47,375 nucleotides of DNA, taken from the NCBI RefSeq assembly GCF_900163755.1, contig NZ_FUKI01000046.1, positions 1 to 47,375 of the forward strand, given 5' to 3'. Numbering within the stretch: the stretch's first letter is position 1; each line of letters begins with the position of its first letter. The DNA is from Crenothrix polyspora. Its GTDB lineage: Bacteria; Pseudomonadota; Gammaproteobacteria; Methylococcales; Methylomonadaceae. A program made the translations under genes and the position numbers. Shown here in pieces: positions 1 through 11,367 of this stretch. The notes below the pieces were generated by a model. It worked only from the letters and a program-made list of their open reading frames with translations, searched no databases and was not told the origin of the DNA.

Positions 1-900
1 CATGCGTTTGGCCAAGTTGATAAAAAATTACTTGAGCATTATGGAATAGAAATGCCAGTCAGTACCATCCGTAAGATTACTGAATATCATGGCCAACAAA
101 TGCAGCAGCAACGGGAAATAGCGACATTGCCATCAACAACGCTTGGTTGCCTACAACAGATTGCTGAGATAGACGGCTGTATGTTACCCATTGTCACGAT
201 CAGTCTTGATGGAGACGACAAGCGGAAAGGGAAAAAGCTGCATTGGCAAGAGGCGCGATTAGCCTTAGTTCACGAGGAAGGCAGCGTAACACCCAAGTTC
301 GATGCCACCTTTGGTGGCAGTGTGAATGATGCCGGCCAATCGTTGCTGAACTGTGCGGTAGCCGCAGGTTTTGGGACACAAACCCGTGTGCATGGTGTCG
401 GTGACGGTGCGTTTTGGATAGCGGATCAAACTCACGCCAAGTTTGGCAGTCAGGCGAGCTATCTTGTGGATTTTTTCCATGCCTGCGACTACTTGGCTGC
501 CGCCTCAAAAACGTGTGCGCTGGTAGCCCCTCAAATCTGGATGGAAACCCAGAAGAAGCTTTTAAAAAACAATGAGTATGCGGTTGTCATTGAGAATTTG
601 ATTGTTCATCTGGAAGCCGAAGATATTGAAAATGATAAAGCTCCTGTGCGTGCTTGCCATCGTTACTTAAGTAATCGTACAGGTCAACTGGATTACAAAG
701 GCGCGATAGAAAAAGGCCTGCCCATTGGTTCAGGCGAGATCGAAAGTGCGCACCGTTATGTCATTCAGCAACGGTTAAAATTACCGGGGGCTTGGTGGAA
801 AGCGGCCAATATTGAGCCAATGTTAGCACTACGTGTTGTAAGAGCTAATGGTGATTGGGAAGACTATTGGCGTAATTTGCCAATCGCAGCAGCTGCATGA
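1..900 (+). CDS. ISKra4-family-like transposase, 3' part (5' end outside window)
   Basis: The frame is open from base 1 to the TGA at 898-900, so the gene starts upstream; the ATG at 52 is internal. About 299 residues are visible. The pattern fits ISKra4-type DDE transposases: a GDGAFWIAD segment near base 403, a DFFHACDYL segment near 469 with acidic and His residues typical of the second catalytic block, and a C-terminal GLPIGSGEIESAHR block near base 718. An acidic residue in that last block is expected to complete the triad. The gene is intact to its stop, so the copy may be active if the missing N-terminus is intact. The family name is from motif memory, not a search; the transposase nature is much surer than the family. 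Confidence 0.8.
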   Translation, partial: HAFGQVDKKLLEHYGIEMPVSTIRKITEYHGQQMQQQREIATLPSTTLGCLQQIAEIDGCMLPIVTISLDGDDKRKGKKLHWQEARLALVHEEGSVTPKFDATFGGSVNDAGQSLLNCAVAAGFGTQTRVHGVGDGAFWIADQTHAKFGSQASYLVDFFHACDYLAAASKTCALVAPQIWMETQKKLLKNNEYAVVIENLIVHLEAEDIENDKAPVRACHRYLSNRTGQLDYKGAIEKGLPIGSGEIESAHRYVIQQRLKLPGAWWKAANIEPMLALRVVRANGDWEDYWRNLPIAAAA

Positions 901-927
901 GATTCCCCGCACTTTTAATCACACCCG
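901..927. mobile_element. Probable right end of the ISKra4-like element
   Basis: The bases just after the transposase stop read, on the minus strand from outside in, GGTGTGATTAAAAGTGCGGG, which looks like an IS terminus. Immediately after it, from about 928, the sequence becomes a natural reductase coding frame (P-G-R-A-E-Q-P-L-L-L-V-G). The boundary is therefore placed at 922-930 by inference. The left end and any target duplication lie outside the window. Confidence 0.5.
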
Positions 928-1368
928 CCTGGACGGGCAGAACAACCTTTGCTGTTAGTTGGTACCGGCACCGGATTAGCGCCACTGGTTGGTATTATTT
1001 ACGATGCATTACAGCAAAATCATACCGGACCCATTCATTTGTTCCACGGTAGCCGTGATATTGATGGCTTGTACCTGATGAATGAAATGCGCGAACTGGC
1101 GGTAACTGTGGACAATTTTTACTATACCCCGTGCCTTTCAGGCGAAAACACAGCTACTGATTTAATCACTGGTAGAGCGCATGATGTTGCTTTTGCGGCA
1201 ACACCAACCTTAAAAGGTTGGCGCGTGTATTTGTGTGGCCATCCTGAAATGGTTCAGCAAACCCAAAAAAAGGCTTATCTTAAAGGTGCTTCGCTGAGTG
1301 ATATTTATACTGATGCTTTTCATGTCAACCTGCCTACAGTCAATGTTGTATCCAGTAATGCGTTCTGA
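928..1368 (+). pseudogene. Truncated ferredoxin/flavin reductase, NAD(P)-binding half only
   Basis: The reading frame is open from base 919 and resembles family sequence from 928. It shows the nucleotide-binding motif GTGTGLAPL, an HLFHGSRD segment, and the C-terminal CGHPEMV motif of ferredoxin-NADP-reductase-type domains. It ends with a YLKGASLSDIYTDAF stretch seen in this subgroup. The FAD-binding half and any 2Fe-2S domain are missing, and an in-frame stop at 916-918 lies in the presumed IS end. The only start available is the TTG at 949, inside the conserved motif, with no good ribosome-binding site. The simplest reading is a gene cut by the upstream IS. The original electron acceptor cannot be told from this fragment. 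Confidence 0.75.
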
Positions 1369-1462
1369 TGTAGGCATTTGAGCGCGTCATGTAAAATTTG
1401 GCACTTCAAATTAAAAAATCGCCTATCATAAGCATCTCTCCATAGATTCTTAAGAGGTCTGC

Positions 1463-2515
1463 GTGAAGAATTTTTTTTTAATTATTATCGTTATTATGGC
1501 GTTAATTGATTGCCGTGCGGCATTAGCTCGCAAGCACGGGCACGGGCATCCACAAACAATCTCACACGCTAAAAATAACAAAGCCTTGCAGTGTGCCGCG
1601 TTTAGTCCTTATGTTGGCAAGCTCAGCCCCGATTACGGCCCGCCACCCAGTAAAGAATTAATCGATGAGTTACTGGATAAGCTCATCGAAAAAACGCCAT
1701 TTCGTTGCATTATGACCTATGGTGTTCTCAATGGCTTGGATACTATTTTTGCCAGTGCGAAAGAAAGAAATTTTAAAGTGATTGCTATTTTGTGGATTGA
1801 TAAAGAAATTGAGATTAACTCGCAATCTATCACTAAAGGCATTGAAGTTGCCAAGGCCTATCCCGATACCATTATAAAGCTCAGCTGCGGCTCGGAAGTA
1901 CGTACCCGTCACGGTAATAAATTTGACGGCGAAATTACCCGTTGTATTGACAGCTTACACAAAGCGGGCGTTAAACAACCTGTCACTACCATTGATGTTT
2001 GGTGGGAATGGTGTAATCACGCAACACCGTGTGAACAAAACAGCTTTACTGAGTCCGTCGATTGGATAGGTGCGAATATTCACCCGTGGTGGGAAAGTAT
2101 ATTTTCTGGACTTTACCCGTGCATACCCGCCGAAAAAGCCGCTGATTTTAGTATCGCTCGACTGGAAGAACTGCGTAAAACCTACCCTAAAAAAGAAGTC
2201 ATAGTCACTGAATTTGGCTGGCCAAATGCGCCTGAAGGTGAAACAGCAACCAATATCCATACCGGCCAACATTGTGGTGTTTCCAGCAGTGATAATCAAA
2301 AAACAGTCGTGCAAAACACCTTTAAAAAACTGGCGGAACGAAATTGGTCCGGCGTGGTCTTTGAAGCGTTTTCAGAAAATTGGAAACCGGGCAGTGAAGG
2401 CAACGTGGGTGGATCATGGGGAATTTGCCGAGGTGCGTGGCCTTACGGCTGTATGGATGATTTATTGGAACTTGGTTCACAAAAATCGCCAAAAAATGAC
2501 AAAAAAATCAAATAA
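1463..2515 (+). CDS. Secreted glycoside hydrolase family 17-like protein
   Basis: The protein has 350 residues. It starts with GTG at 1463, preceded by AAGAGG about 7 bases upstream. Residues 1-22 form a hydrophobic signal peptide. The body has a TIM-barrel GH17 look: SPYVGKLSPDYGPPPS near 48, an SCGSE motif with the likely acid/base Glu145, and VTEFGWP with the likely nucleophile Glu250. GH17 enzymes act on beta-1,3-glucans; some bacterial members act as glucanosyltransferases. The C-terminus is Lys-rich with no anchor. It is probably exported to the periplasm or outside, and acts on beta-glucan or a host polysaccharide. It is monocistronic, flanked by the IS-damaged gene and a long AT-rich gap. 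The substrate is inferred from the family only. Confidence 0.75.
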   Translation: MKNFFLIIIVIMALIDCRAALARKHGHGHPQTISHAKNNKALQCAAFSPYVGKLSPDYGPPPSKELIDELLDKLIEKTPFRCIMTYGVLNGLDTIFASAKERNFKVIAILWIDKEIEINSQSITKGIEVAKAYPDTIIKLSCGSEVRTRHGNKFDGEITRCIDSLHKAGVKQPVTTIDVWWEWCNHATPCEQNSFTESVDWIGANIHPWWESIFSGLYPCIPAEKAADFSIARLEELRKTYPKKEVIVTEFGWPNAPEGETATNIHTGQHCGVSSSDNQKTVVQNTFKKLAERNWSGVVFEAFSENWKPGSEGNVGGSWGICRGAWPYGCMDDLLELGSQKSPKNDKKIK

Positions 2516-3180
2516 TCACTACAAATACCACCACGTTACGCAAAATATTGACTATATTTAATCATGATAATTGCATTGGTATTCGGTTTTTACGCAAAGC
2601 TGTAATACCAAAACAAACTATTTTCAGGTTAATGTCTCCTATTCTCATACACCCGTCAAAATAAAATACAACTACTGACCAGTGGTGTCGATTTTTATAG
2701 ACTTTTAACTATCGCGGCCTTCACATAAATCGCCTATTATATTGCAAATAATTTAATGACTTAGAATTTTTTTTCATTACTGCGCTGTCAATGGCACTTA
2801 ATGCACAGCTAAGTTTTTTTTAAAATAGCCTGATTATTTTGGGTTAAGAAAAATATTTACAGGAATTTTGTCAGATTTGATTACATCTTAATAAGAGCCG
2901 CCGTCGTTTTTTTATCGATCAAAAAATAAATAAATCCATCTCTATTTTTTTACTATATTTATTAGCTGGTTAATAAAAAAAATAATCTGCATTCATTGCT
3001 TTGACGTTATTTTTTAACTTGGCATTTAATTTGCTTAAGTATTAAAGGTAAGCTTTCAAAAGCAATGACTTATCAATGCACGTAATCATAAACCCGATTT
3101 AAATAAAAATATTCAGCGTATTTGCAAAAATATGCATAACAGATAGACCGTAAACCTAATTCCTTTGTAACAACTGCTTT
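2516..3180. other. AT-rich intergenic region
   Basis: No credible coding frame is seen in this 665-base stretch. It is visibly richer in A+T than its surroundings, with long T and A runs. The only element I can support is the sigma-54-type promoter at 3019-3035. A small GCTTT-CA-AAAGC hairpin lies in the predicted leader near 3053-3064. Confidence 0.6.
3019..3035 (+). promoter_or_regulatory. Candidate sigma-54 (-24/-12) promoter
   Basis: The sequence TTGGCATTTAATTTGCT has GG and GC dinucleotides exactly 10 bases apart, and matches the RpoN consensus except at the C, G and R positions after TTGGCA. The predicted start is near 3046, giving a leader of about 150 nucleotides before the carboxypeptidase start. 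No enhancer-binding protein gene is adjacent. Confidence 0.55.
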
Positions 3181-3198
3181 TTGAGACCCATACTTAAA

Positions 3199-4518
3199 AT
3201 GACTAACGTAAAATACCTACCACGCCTTATTGTTCCCTTCTGCTTGATAATAACCTCAGGATTAAGCCATGCCCGTTACGCCGCTATCGTCGTTAATGCG
3301 AACACCGGTAACGTTATAGAACAAGTAGATGCACATAAAGCATGGTATCCCGCCTCATTAACCAAAGTAATGACGCTTTATATGGTATTTGATGCACTCA
3401 GAGATAGACGCTTACATTTAGATGACATGATGACAGTGTCTAGCCATGCCGCGCAACAAAAACCCAGTAAATTAGGCTTAAGAGCAGGTGAGCGGCTGAG
3501 TGTAGAAGATGCTGTTCTTGCAGTCATTACGCGCTCGGCGAACGATGCGGCAGTGGTACTTGCCGAAGAAATAGGTGGAACCGAATACAATTTTGCCACC
3601 CAAATGACCCGCCAAGCACATGAGCTGAACATGAGTAACTCTAACTTTATGAACGCAACAGGCTTACCGCATGATAGACAAGTAACCACAGCACATGACA
3701 TGGCTGTTATTGCCTGGCGTGTACAACGTGATTTCCCTGAATATTACCGATTATTTTCCACACACAGCTTTTATTACAACGGCAAAGAATATACCAGTAC
3801 CAATAAATTTGTTGCCTCCTATCCAGGTGCAGAAGGTATGAAAACTGGCTACACTTGTGGCTCTGGCCATAACCTGATTGCCACAGCGCAGCAAGATGGT
3901 CAACGTTTAATTGGCGTGGTATTGGGCGGCATGACCAGCAGCGAACGTTACGACTTAATGTATGATTTCATGGATGCGGGCTTTTCTAATGATTCTGGTG
4001 ATGGGCGTGCTTATGGTCGACAAACACATATCAACGATGTGCCGTCAGGATCAGCCGGTGCGCCACCCTACCAACTCAGCTGTGGTAATAAGCCAGAATC
4101 CAGTTACGTGTACAATGGCGAATCGTCAAAGAACTGGACGGATGAAAACAACGCTTCCGATGAACCCAAATCAATTAGGAAAAGCCATACCTTGTATACG
4201 CCTGTTACGTATAAGCCAACAGTCAGCCACACCGATCAACAATGGTCTGTTGATTTAGGCGAATACCCTACGCAATACGCGGCAGAAAACTTTAATAAAC
4301 AAGCAGGATTAAGTCTAGCACAAACGCTAAGCCCTGCCCGCCCTATGGTGATTAAACGCCAATTACTTAATAACCAATCGCGCTGGCATGCATTGTGGTC
4401 TGGCTATAATTCCATTTATACTGCGGGCGATGTGTGTAAAGTATTGTGGCAAAAAAATGTGCAATGTACTGTTAGTCGACCAGAAGGGCTGAGCGCGTCA
4501 CGTACCGCTTTACGCTAA
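3199..4518 (+). CDS. D-alanyl-D-alanine carboxypeptidase (penicillin-binding protein) with SPOR-like C-terminus
   Basis: The enzyme would trim the terminal D-Ala from peptidoglycan stem peptides in the periplasm. All three serine-peptidase S11 motifs are present: SLTK (Ser53, Lys56), SAN (113-115) and KTG (215-217), numbered from the ATG at 3199. An in-frame TTG at 3181 would add six residues (M-R-P-I-L-K), but ATG is preferred because it gives a compact signal peptide ending near SHA. After the catalytic domain comes a polar linker. The last 90 or so residues (QWSVDLGEYPTQYAAENF and onward) look like a SPOR domain, which binds denuded glycan at division sites. The protein is 439 residues, longer than plain DacA because of this tail. 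It may be driven by the sigma-54-type promoter upstream. Confidence 0.85.
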   Translation: MTNVKYLPRLIVPFCLIITSGLSHARYAAIVVNANTGNVIEQVDAHKAWYPASLTKVMTLYMVFDALRDRRLHLDDMMTVSSHAAQQKPSKLGLRAGERLSVEDAVLAVITRSANDAAVVLAEEIGGTEYNFATQMTRQAHELNMSNSNFMNATGLPHDRQVTTAHDMAVIAWRVQRDFPEYYRLFSTHSFYYNGKEYTSTNKFVASYPGAEGMKTGYTCGSGHNLIATAQQDGQRLIGVVLGGMTSSERYDLMYDFMDAGFSNDSGDGRAYGRQTHINDVPSGSAGAPPYQLSCGNKPESSYVYNGESSKNWTDENNASDEPKSIRKSHTLYTPVTYKPTVSHTDQQWSVDLGEYPTQYAAENFNKQAGLSLAQTLSPARPMVIKRQLLNNQSRWHALWSGYNSIYTAGDVCKVLWQKNVQCTVSRPEGLSASRTALR

Positions 4519-4524
4519 GCTTTA

Positions 4525-5127
4525 TCATTTTAACTTGGATTCGCGTTGCAAACACCCAGATAACGCGAATCTGAGTATCAATAAGGTCATGGCGACTGGG
4601 TACTGTAAAAAATGTTCCAGTAATTTAAGGCTGCCTAATGCATACAGCATGATTAACCACGGTTGTGTCATGCTATGTTCGGCAAATTTTTGCACATAAC
4701 CAAAAGTCTCATCGTCGATATTGTTACGCTGTCCTACAAAAAATACCCAAACAAAAGCGGTTATCACGACAAAATACACTGGAAAAAAAAAGAACATCGG
4801 CGACTCGGCAACGTACAACGGTTTCCAGTAAGAAAACCATGCTATCAATACACAACTGGCAAAAAAATCAAACCACATTAAATCTGTAAGCTTCTTACAC
4901 AATACCCCCAGCATAATCAGCCCAGCCAAACCTACCCCCGTGTAGGTGAGCCAAGGCGCTATCAATAACACTTGAACAGGCTGTTCGGTTTGAACAATAA
5001 AACTAAGTGCAAGACACAATACAATAAATAATGGCATGATAAACGCTATAAGGTGGTAAATTAAAATTGCCGCTACACATTTATATACCCGCCCAACGCA
5101 TGCGACACAAATTCTATTACTGTACAC
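4525..5127 (-). CDS. Hypothetical integral membrane protein
   Basis: I do not recognise the family. The frame starts with GTG at 5127 (200 residues). An in-frame ATG at 5037 (residue 31) begins right before a strong hydrophobic helix and is an equally good start; neither has a clear ribosome-binding site. About five hydrophobic segments are visible, including an aromatic-rich MFFFFPVYFVVITAFVWVFF stretch. The C-terminus is basic (RESKLK). It is convergent with the carboxypeptidase gene (6-base gap) and divergent from the MfnE-like gene, so it is probably a single-gene unit. No function is assigned. Confidence 0.7.
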   Translation of the reverse strand: MYSNRICVACVGRVYKCVAAILIYHLIAFIMPLFIVLCLALSFIVQTEQPVQVLLIAPWLTYTGVGLAGLIMLGVLCKKLTDLMWFDFFASCVLIAWFSYWKPLYVAESPMFFFFPVYFVVITAFVWVFFVGQRNNIDDETFGYVQKFAEHSMTQPWLIMLYALGSLKLLEHFLQYPVAMTLLILRFALSGCLQRESKLK

Positions 5128-5158
5128 ACTACGCTAAGCATAAGCGTGCAACACCATC

Positions 5159-5707
5159 ATGGTTGTGATCAAATTAGGCGGAAGCCTAGCGCAAGCGGGC
5201 ACTTTGTTACAATGTCTGGACAACATTGAACAGCGCTATCGCAATACGTCCACGGTTATTGTACCAGGTGGCGGTAGCTTTGCAGATCAAGTAAGATTAG
5301 CACAACAACGCTGGCAGTTTAGCGACAAAATCGCGCATCACATGGCTATTTTAGCTATGCAGCAAATGGCTTTATTATTTAAAGGCCTTAAAAACGAATT
5401 TAGCATTGTTTCATCACTGATAGATATTCAAAAACATGGCCAAAATATTATGATTTGGTCGCCAGATATAGTTGAGCTCAATCATGCAAGCATCTTTGCC
5501 AGCTGGGATATTACCTCAGATAGCTTGTCTGCCTGGTTAGCACAACAACTTTCCGCCAGCGAATTAATCCTGATAAAATCAGCAGACATTGACCCCGCTC
5601 TCAGCCTGTCTGAACTTGCAAGCAGTCATATTGTCGATAAAGCATTTGGCCTGTTTACCGAAAATGCGGCGTTTAAAATAACCCTAATTCATGCACACCA
5701 ATTCTGA
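5159..5707 (+). CDS. Amino-acid-kinase-fold protein, MfnE-like (methanofuran biosynthesis)
   Basis: The 182-residue protein opens with VVIKLGGSL, the phosphate-binding start of the amino acid kinase fold, followed by VIVPGGGSFADQVR. These match the small kinases of C1-metabolising organisms. In methanogens the homologue MfnE phosphorylates 5-(aminomethyl)-3-furanmethanol phosphate, a methanofuran precursor. By inference this gene works in methylofuran synthesis for the formyltransferase/hydrolase complex. It stands apart from the other cofactor genes (22-30 kb). Its TGA overlaps the ATG of the next gene (TGATG), so the two are translationally coupled. The kinase fold is clear; the exact substrate is not proven by the sequence. 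Confidence 0.7.
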   Translation: MVVIKLGGSLAQAGTLLQCLDNIEQRYRNTSTVIVPGGGSFADQVRLAQQRWQFSDKIAHHMAILAMQQMALLFKGLKNEFSIVSSLIDIQKHGQNIMIWSPDIVELNHASIFASWDITSDSLSAWLAQQLSASELILIKSADIDPALSLSELASSHIVDKAFGLFTENAAFKITLIHAHQF

Positions 5708-6417
5708 TGGCTGACAATAAATCTCCAACCGATTCACTCGAACAATTGATCAACTTATTTAGCCAATTTTTTTCCAGCAAATTTAAACATTTTTATTACT
5801 CTGCCAAAGAATCAATCGGGGAACATAAACGCGATATTATGGTGCATGAAGTAGAGCAAGTGTGTGTTGATTTACAACACACGCGCGATGAATTTGAAGC
5901 TGCTTTAGCACGCTTTAAAAACGTAGTTATTGTTGATGAAACACCCTTAGAGCAACGTTACAATTTACTGAATCGACAATACCAGTTTTGCCGATCTAAA
6001 TCAGAACACGTCAGTCAGCGCATTAAAGCTATTGAAGCGGTAAGCGAAGCTTTATTTTTAGAATGGGAAAATGAATTAAACCAATACAGCAGTCGTAGTC
6101 TGCGTTTTAGTAGCAAGCAACATTTAAAATCTGCGCGACAAAACTACGCACGCCTGATGAAGGCCATGCGCCAAGCAGAAAACAAAATTCAGCCGGTATT
6201 AACCGCTTTTAAAGACCAAGTGCTATACCTTAAACACAATCTCAATGCGCATGCTATTAGCGCACTGCATCATGAATTCACCACCATCAGTATCGATATT
6301 TCACAATTAATACAGGCTATGGAGCAAACCATTTTGGAGGCCAGTGTATTTGTATCCAGTTTAGTGGGTAAGCAGGTCAGCTACCAAAAAAAGGCATTAC
6401 CCAAGCCAGAGCGTTAA
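5707..6417 (+). CDS. DUF2959-family coiled-coil protein
   Basis: The 236-residue, highly helical protein shows the family pattern FYYSAKESIGEHKRDIMV near 29-46, then heptad-like helices, LFLEWENELNQYSS near 117 and DQVLYLKHNLNAHAI near 175. No signal peptide or membrane segment is visible, unlike many relatives that carry a lipoprotein signal. The family's function is unknown. Translational coupling to the MfnE-like kinase is suggestive, but DUF2959 proteins also occur in bacteria without methanofuran, so no role in C1 metabolism is claimed. Confidence 0.75.
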   Translation: MADNKSPTDSLEQLINLFSQFFSSKFKHFYYSAKESIGEHKRDIMVHEVEQVCVDLQHTRDEFEAALARFKNVVIVDETPLEQRYNLLNRQYQFCRSKSEHVSQRIKAIEAVSEALFLEWENELNQYSSRSLRFSSKQHLKSARQNYARLMKAMRQAENKIQPVLTAFKDQVLYLKHNLNAHAISALHHEFTTISIDISQLIQAMEQTILEASVFVSSLVGKQVSYQKKALPKPER

Positions 6418-6455
6418 TTTACATATGAAAATTTATATCTCAGTTTAAAACAAAA

Positions 6456-6481
6456 AACCCGATAACAAACGCTATCGGGTT
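6456..6481 (-). terminator. Intrinsic terminator of the atp operon
   Basis: A perfect 9-bp stem (6456-6464 with 6473-6481) and an 8-base loop are followed on the minus strand by TTTTTTG and more T residues. It lies 31 bases after the atpC stop. In the plus direction it could also stop readthrough from the DUF2959 gene, but the T-run there is weak. Confidence 0.9.
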
Positions 6482-6512
6482 CTCTATGGTATCCAGAAAA
6501 TCAGTGGTCTAC

Positions 6513-6935
6513 TTACCCGCCACGCTTTCTCAGCCTGTCCAAGGTTTGCAACTGCATCATCGCCTCAAGCAATTGCGCTTGTGCGGTAGCGTAATCTATC
6601 TTGCCTGTTTTATCAGCCAGCGCTTCTTCCGCTTTGGCTTTGGCTTCTATAGCAGCCGCTTCGTCAATGTCTTTCGCTCTGATAGCGGTATCAGCAAGAA
6701 TAGTCACTAAATGCGGCTGCACTTCCAAAATTCCACCGGAGATATAAAACGGATAGTTTTCTTTCTCACCGGTTTTAACCCTTACTTCACCTGGTTTAAG
6801 GCGGGTAATAAACGGCGCATGACGCGGCGAAATACCCACCTCGCCCATTTCAGCGGGGGCAAATACCATTTCAGCTGTGCCAGAAAAAATTTCTTTCTCG
6901 GCGCTGACGATGTCTACGTGTACAGTCGTGGTCAT
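6513..6935 (-). CDS. atpC: ATP synthase F1 epsilon subunit
   Basis: This is the last gene of the atp operon. Its 140 residues have the typical N-terminal beta-sandwich (VHVDIVSAEKEIFSG, EVGISPRHAPFITRLKPGEVRV) and a C-terminal helical hairpin rich in Ala and Lys. Epsilon links the F1 catalytic head to the c-ring and inhibits ATP hydrolysis. It lies 15 bases after atpD and is followed by the operon terminator. Length and motifs are normal. Confidence 0.96.
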   Translation of the reverse strand: MTTTVHVDIVSAEKEIFSGTAEMVFAPAEMGEVGISPRHAPFITRLKPGEVRVKTGEKENYPFYISGGILEVQPHLVTILADTAIRAKDIDEAAAIEAKAKAEEALADKTGKIDYATAQAQLLEAMMQLQTLDRLRKRGG

Positions 6936-6950
6936 AACATGTCCCGAAAG

Positions 6951-9253
<2,303 letters not shown>

Positions 9254-9268
9254 CAGAAGACCTTTTTA

Positions 9269-10807
9269 TTAGCTATACGTTTTAACAAAAGATTCAATTG
9301 CCGCTTTCATGCCATTTTTAATGTCATCGGAAAAATCACCGGTGCTGTTGATGGTGTCCATCAACGCGCCATGCTGCGATTTCATGTACGACAATAAATC
9401 GGCTTCGAAAGCCAAAACTTTGTTAACTTCCAGCTTATCCAGAAAGCCTTCATTGGCAGCAAACAACGACACCGCCATTTGTGCAACCGACATCGGCGAG
9501 TATTGGTTTTGCTTCATCAACTCGGTAACCCGTTGACCACGTTCAATCTGTTTACGGGTCGCTTCATCCAAATCAGAGGCAAACTGTGCAAAAGCAGCCA
9601 ATTCACGGTATTGCGCCAAATCCAAACGTGTGCCGCCACCCAACTTTTTAATGATCTTGGTTTGCGCCGCACCGCCGACCCGCGATACCGAAAGCCCCGC
9701 GTTAACCGCAGGACGGATGCCTGAGTTGAACAAGCTGCTTTCCAAAAATATCTGGCCGTCAGTGATCGAAATTACGTTGGTCGGTACGAAAGCGGATACG
9801 TCACCGCCTTGGGTTTCGATGATTGGCAGCGCCGTCAACGAACCGGTTTTACCTTTCACTCTGCCGTTAGTCAGTCTTTCAACTTCGTCAGCATTGATAC
9901 GCGCGGCACGTTCCAGCAAACGCGAATGCAAATAAAACACGTCACCAGGATAGGCTTCACGGCCAGGCGGACGACGCAACAACAACGACACTTGGCGATA
10001 CGCCCAGGCTTGTTTGGTCAAATCGTCATAAATAATCAGCGCATCTTCACCGCGATCGCGGAAAAATTCGCCCATCGAACAACCGGTGTACGGGGCAATA
10101 AATTGCAGCGCCGCCGATTCAGACGCAGAAGCCACCACGATAATCGTGTGCGCTAAAGCATCGTGTTCTTCAAGCTTACGGACAACGTTGGCCACTGACG
10201 AACGTTTTTGGCCGATAGCGACATAAATACACTTAATACCGGTGCCTTTTTGATTGATGATGGCATCAATCGCAATCGCAGTTTTGCCGGTTTGACGGTC
10301 GCCAATAATTAATTCACGCTGGCCACGGCCAACCGGAATCATCGCATCAATCGACTTTAAACCCAATTGTACGGGCTGGTCTACCGATTGACGGGCAATA
10401 ACGCCCGGCGCGATTTTTTCAATCGGCGAGGTTTCAGTAGTTTCAATGGCACCTTTGCCATCAATAGGGTTGCCCAGCGCATCAACGACACGGCCTAAAA
10501 GGGCTTCACCAACCGGCACTTCCAAAATCTTGCCGGTACATTTAACGGTATCGCCTTCGGAAATGTGCTGGTAAGCACCTAATATTACCGCGCCGACTGA
10601 ATCACGTTCCAAGTTAAGCGCCATGCCAAAGGTATTGCCAGGAAATTCCAGCATTTCACCTTGCATCGCTTCAGACAGTCCGTGGACTCGTACAATACCG
10701 TCAGTCACACTGACCACGGTACCTTCTGTGTGAGACGTTTCGCTCAGGTCGAAGTTTTCGATCTTCTTTTTAATCAGATCGCTTATTTCAGATGGGTTTA
10801 ATTGCAT
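9269..10807 (-). CDS. atpA: ATP synthase F1 alpha subunit
   Basis: The start is placed at ATG 10807 ([19 protein letters not shown]), the normal family N-terminus. The open frame runs 105 bases further upstream into atpH, but that extension is out of character. The product is 512 residues. The Walker A motif GDRQTGKT lies near residue 169, and [11 protein letters not shown]-like and [18 protein letters not shown] segments match alpha. Alpha binds nucleotide without catalysis and forms the alpha3beta3 head. It lies 16 bases after atpH. Confidence 0.97.
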   Translation of the reverse strand: MQLNPSEISDLIKKKIENFDLSETSHTEGTVVSVTDGIVRVHGLSEAMQGEMLEFPGNTFGMALNLERDSVGAVILGAYQHISEGDTVKCTGKILEVPVGEALLGRVVDALGNPIDGKGAIETTETSPIEKIAPGVIARQSVDQPVQLGLKSIDAMIPVGRGQRELIIGDRQTGKTAIAIDAIINQKGTGIKCIYVAIGQKRSSVANVVRKLEEHDALAHTIIVVASASESAALQFIAPYTGCSMGEFFRDRGEDALIIYDDLTKQAWAYRQVSLLLRRPPGREAYPGDVFYLHSRLLERAARINADEVERLTNGRVKGKTGSLTALPIIETQGGDVSAFVPTNVISITDGQIFLESSLFNSGIRPAVNAGLSVSRVGGAAQTKIIKKLGGGTRLDLAQYRELAAFAQFASDLDEATRKQIERGQRVTELMKQNQYSPMSVAQMAVSLFAANEGFLDKLEVNKVLAFEADLLSYMKSQHGALMDTINSTGDFSDDIKNGMKAAIESFVKTYS

Positions 10808-10823
10808 GTGCTGTTTCTCAGTT

Positions 10824-11357
10824 TCAGTGTAGCGCTTTTTGCATGTGTTGTAGCTGGCCTCTGACCGATTGATCGATGACTCTGTCACCGGCTCTGACCA
10901 GAACGCCACCAATTAATGATTTGTCGACCGTGACATTCATTCGAACTTTCTTGCTGAGGGTTTTTTCAAGCTGGGTCGCAAAGGTCTTCTCGGCTTCTTT
11001 GGTAAACGCAAACGCAGTAAACACTTCTACGTTAACACTGCCCTCATCTTCGGACTTATACGCCTCGAAGAGATTAGCAATAGACGGCAGCAAGATTAAA
11101 CGATTGTTTTGCACCAATAGCTTCAAAAAATTTATGCTTTCGGCATCAAGCTTACCTTCGCACAACTCAAGCAAAAAGCCACAGACTTTGTCTTTACTAA
11201 TTTTAGGGTTACCCACCAGTGTCAGCATGTTCTTATCGCTGAGCAATGCGGACATAAATGCCAAACCCTGCGACCATTTATCGGTAGACTGGGTTTCCTT
11301 GGCGCGTTTAAACGCCGCAGCCGCGTAAGGTCTCGCCATTGTTGCCAATTCGCTCAT
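10824..11357 (-). CDS. atpH: ATP synthase delta subunit (OSCP)
   Basis: The 177-residue protein starts with [21 protein letters not shown], the typical delta N-terminus, and ends with [23 protein letters not shown], the typical C-terminus. Delta joins the peripheral stalk (b subunits) to the top of F1. It is 10 bases from atpF on the 5' side and 16 bases from the atpA start. Length is normal. Confidence 0.96.
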   Translation of the reverse strand: MSELATMARPYAAAAFKRAKETQSTDKWSQGLAFMSALLSDKNMLTLVGNPKISKDKVCGFLLELCEGKLDAESINFLKLLVQNNRLILLPSIANLFEAYKSEDEGSVNVEVFTAFAFTKEAEKTFATQLEKTLSKKVRMNVTVDKSLIGGVLVRAGDRVIDQSVRGQLQHMQKALH

Positions 11358-11367
11358 CTGCTAGACC

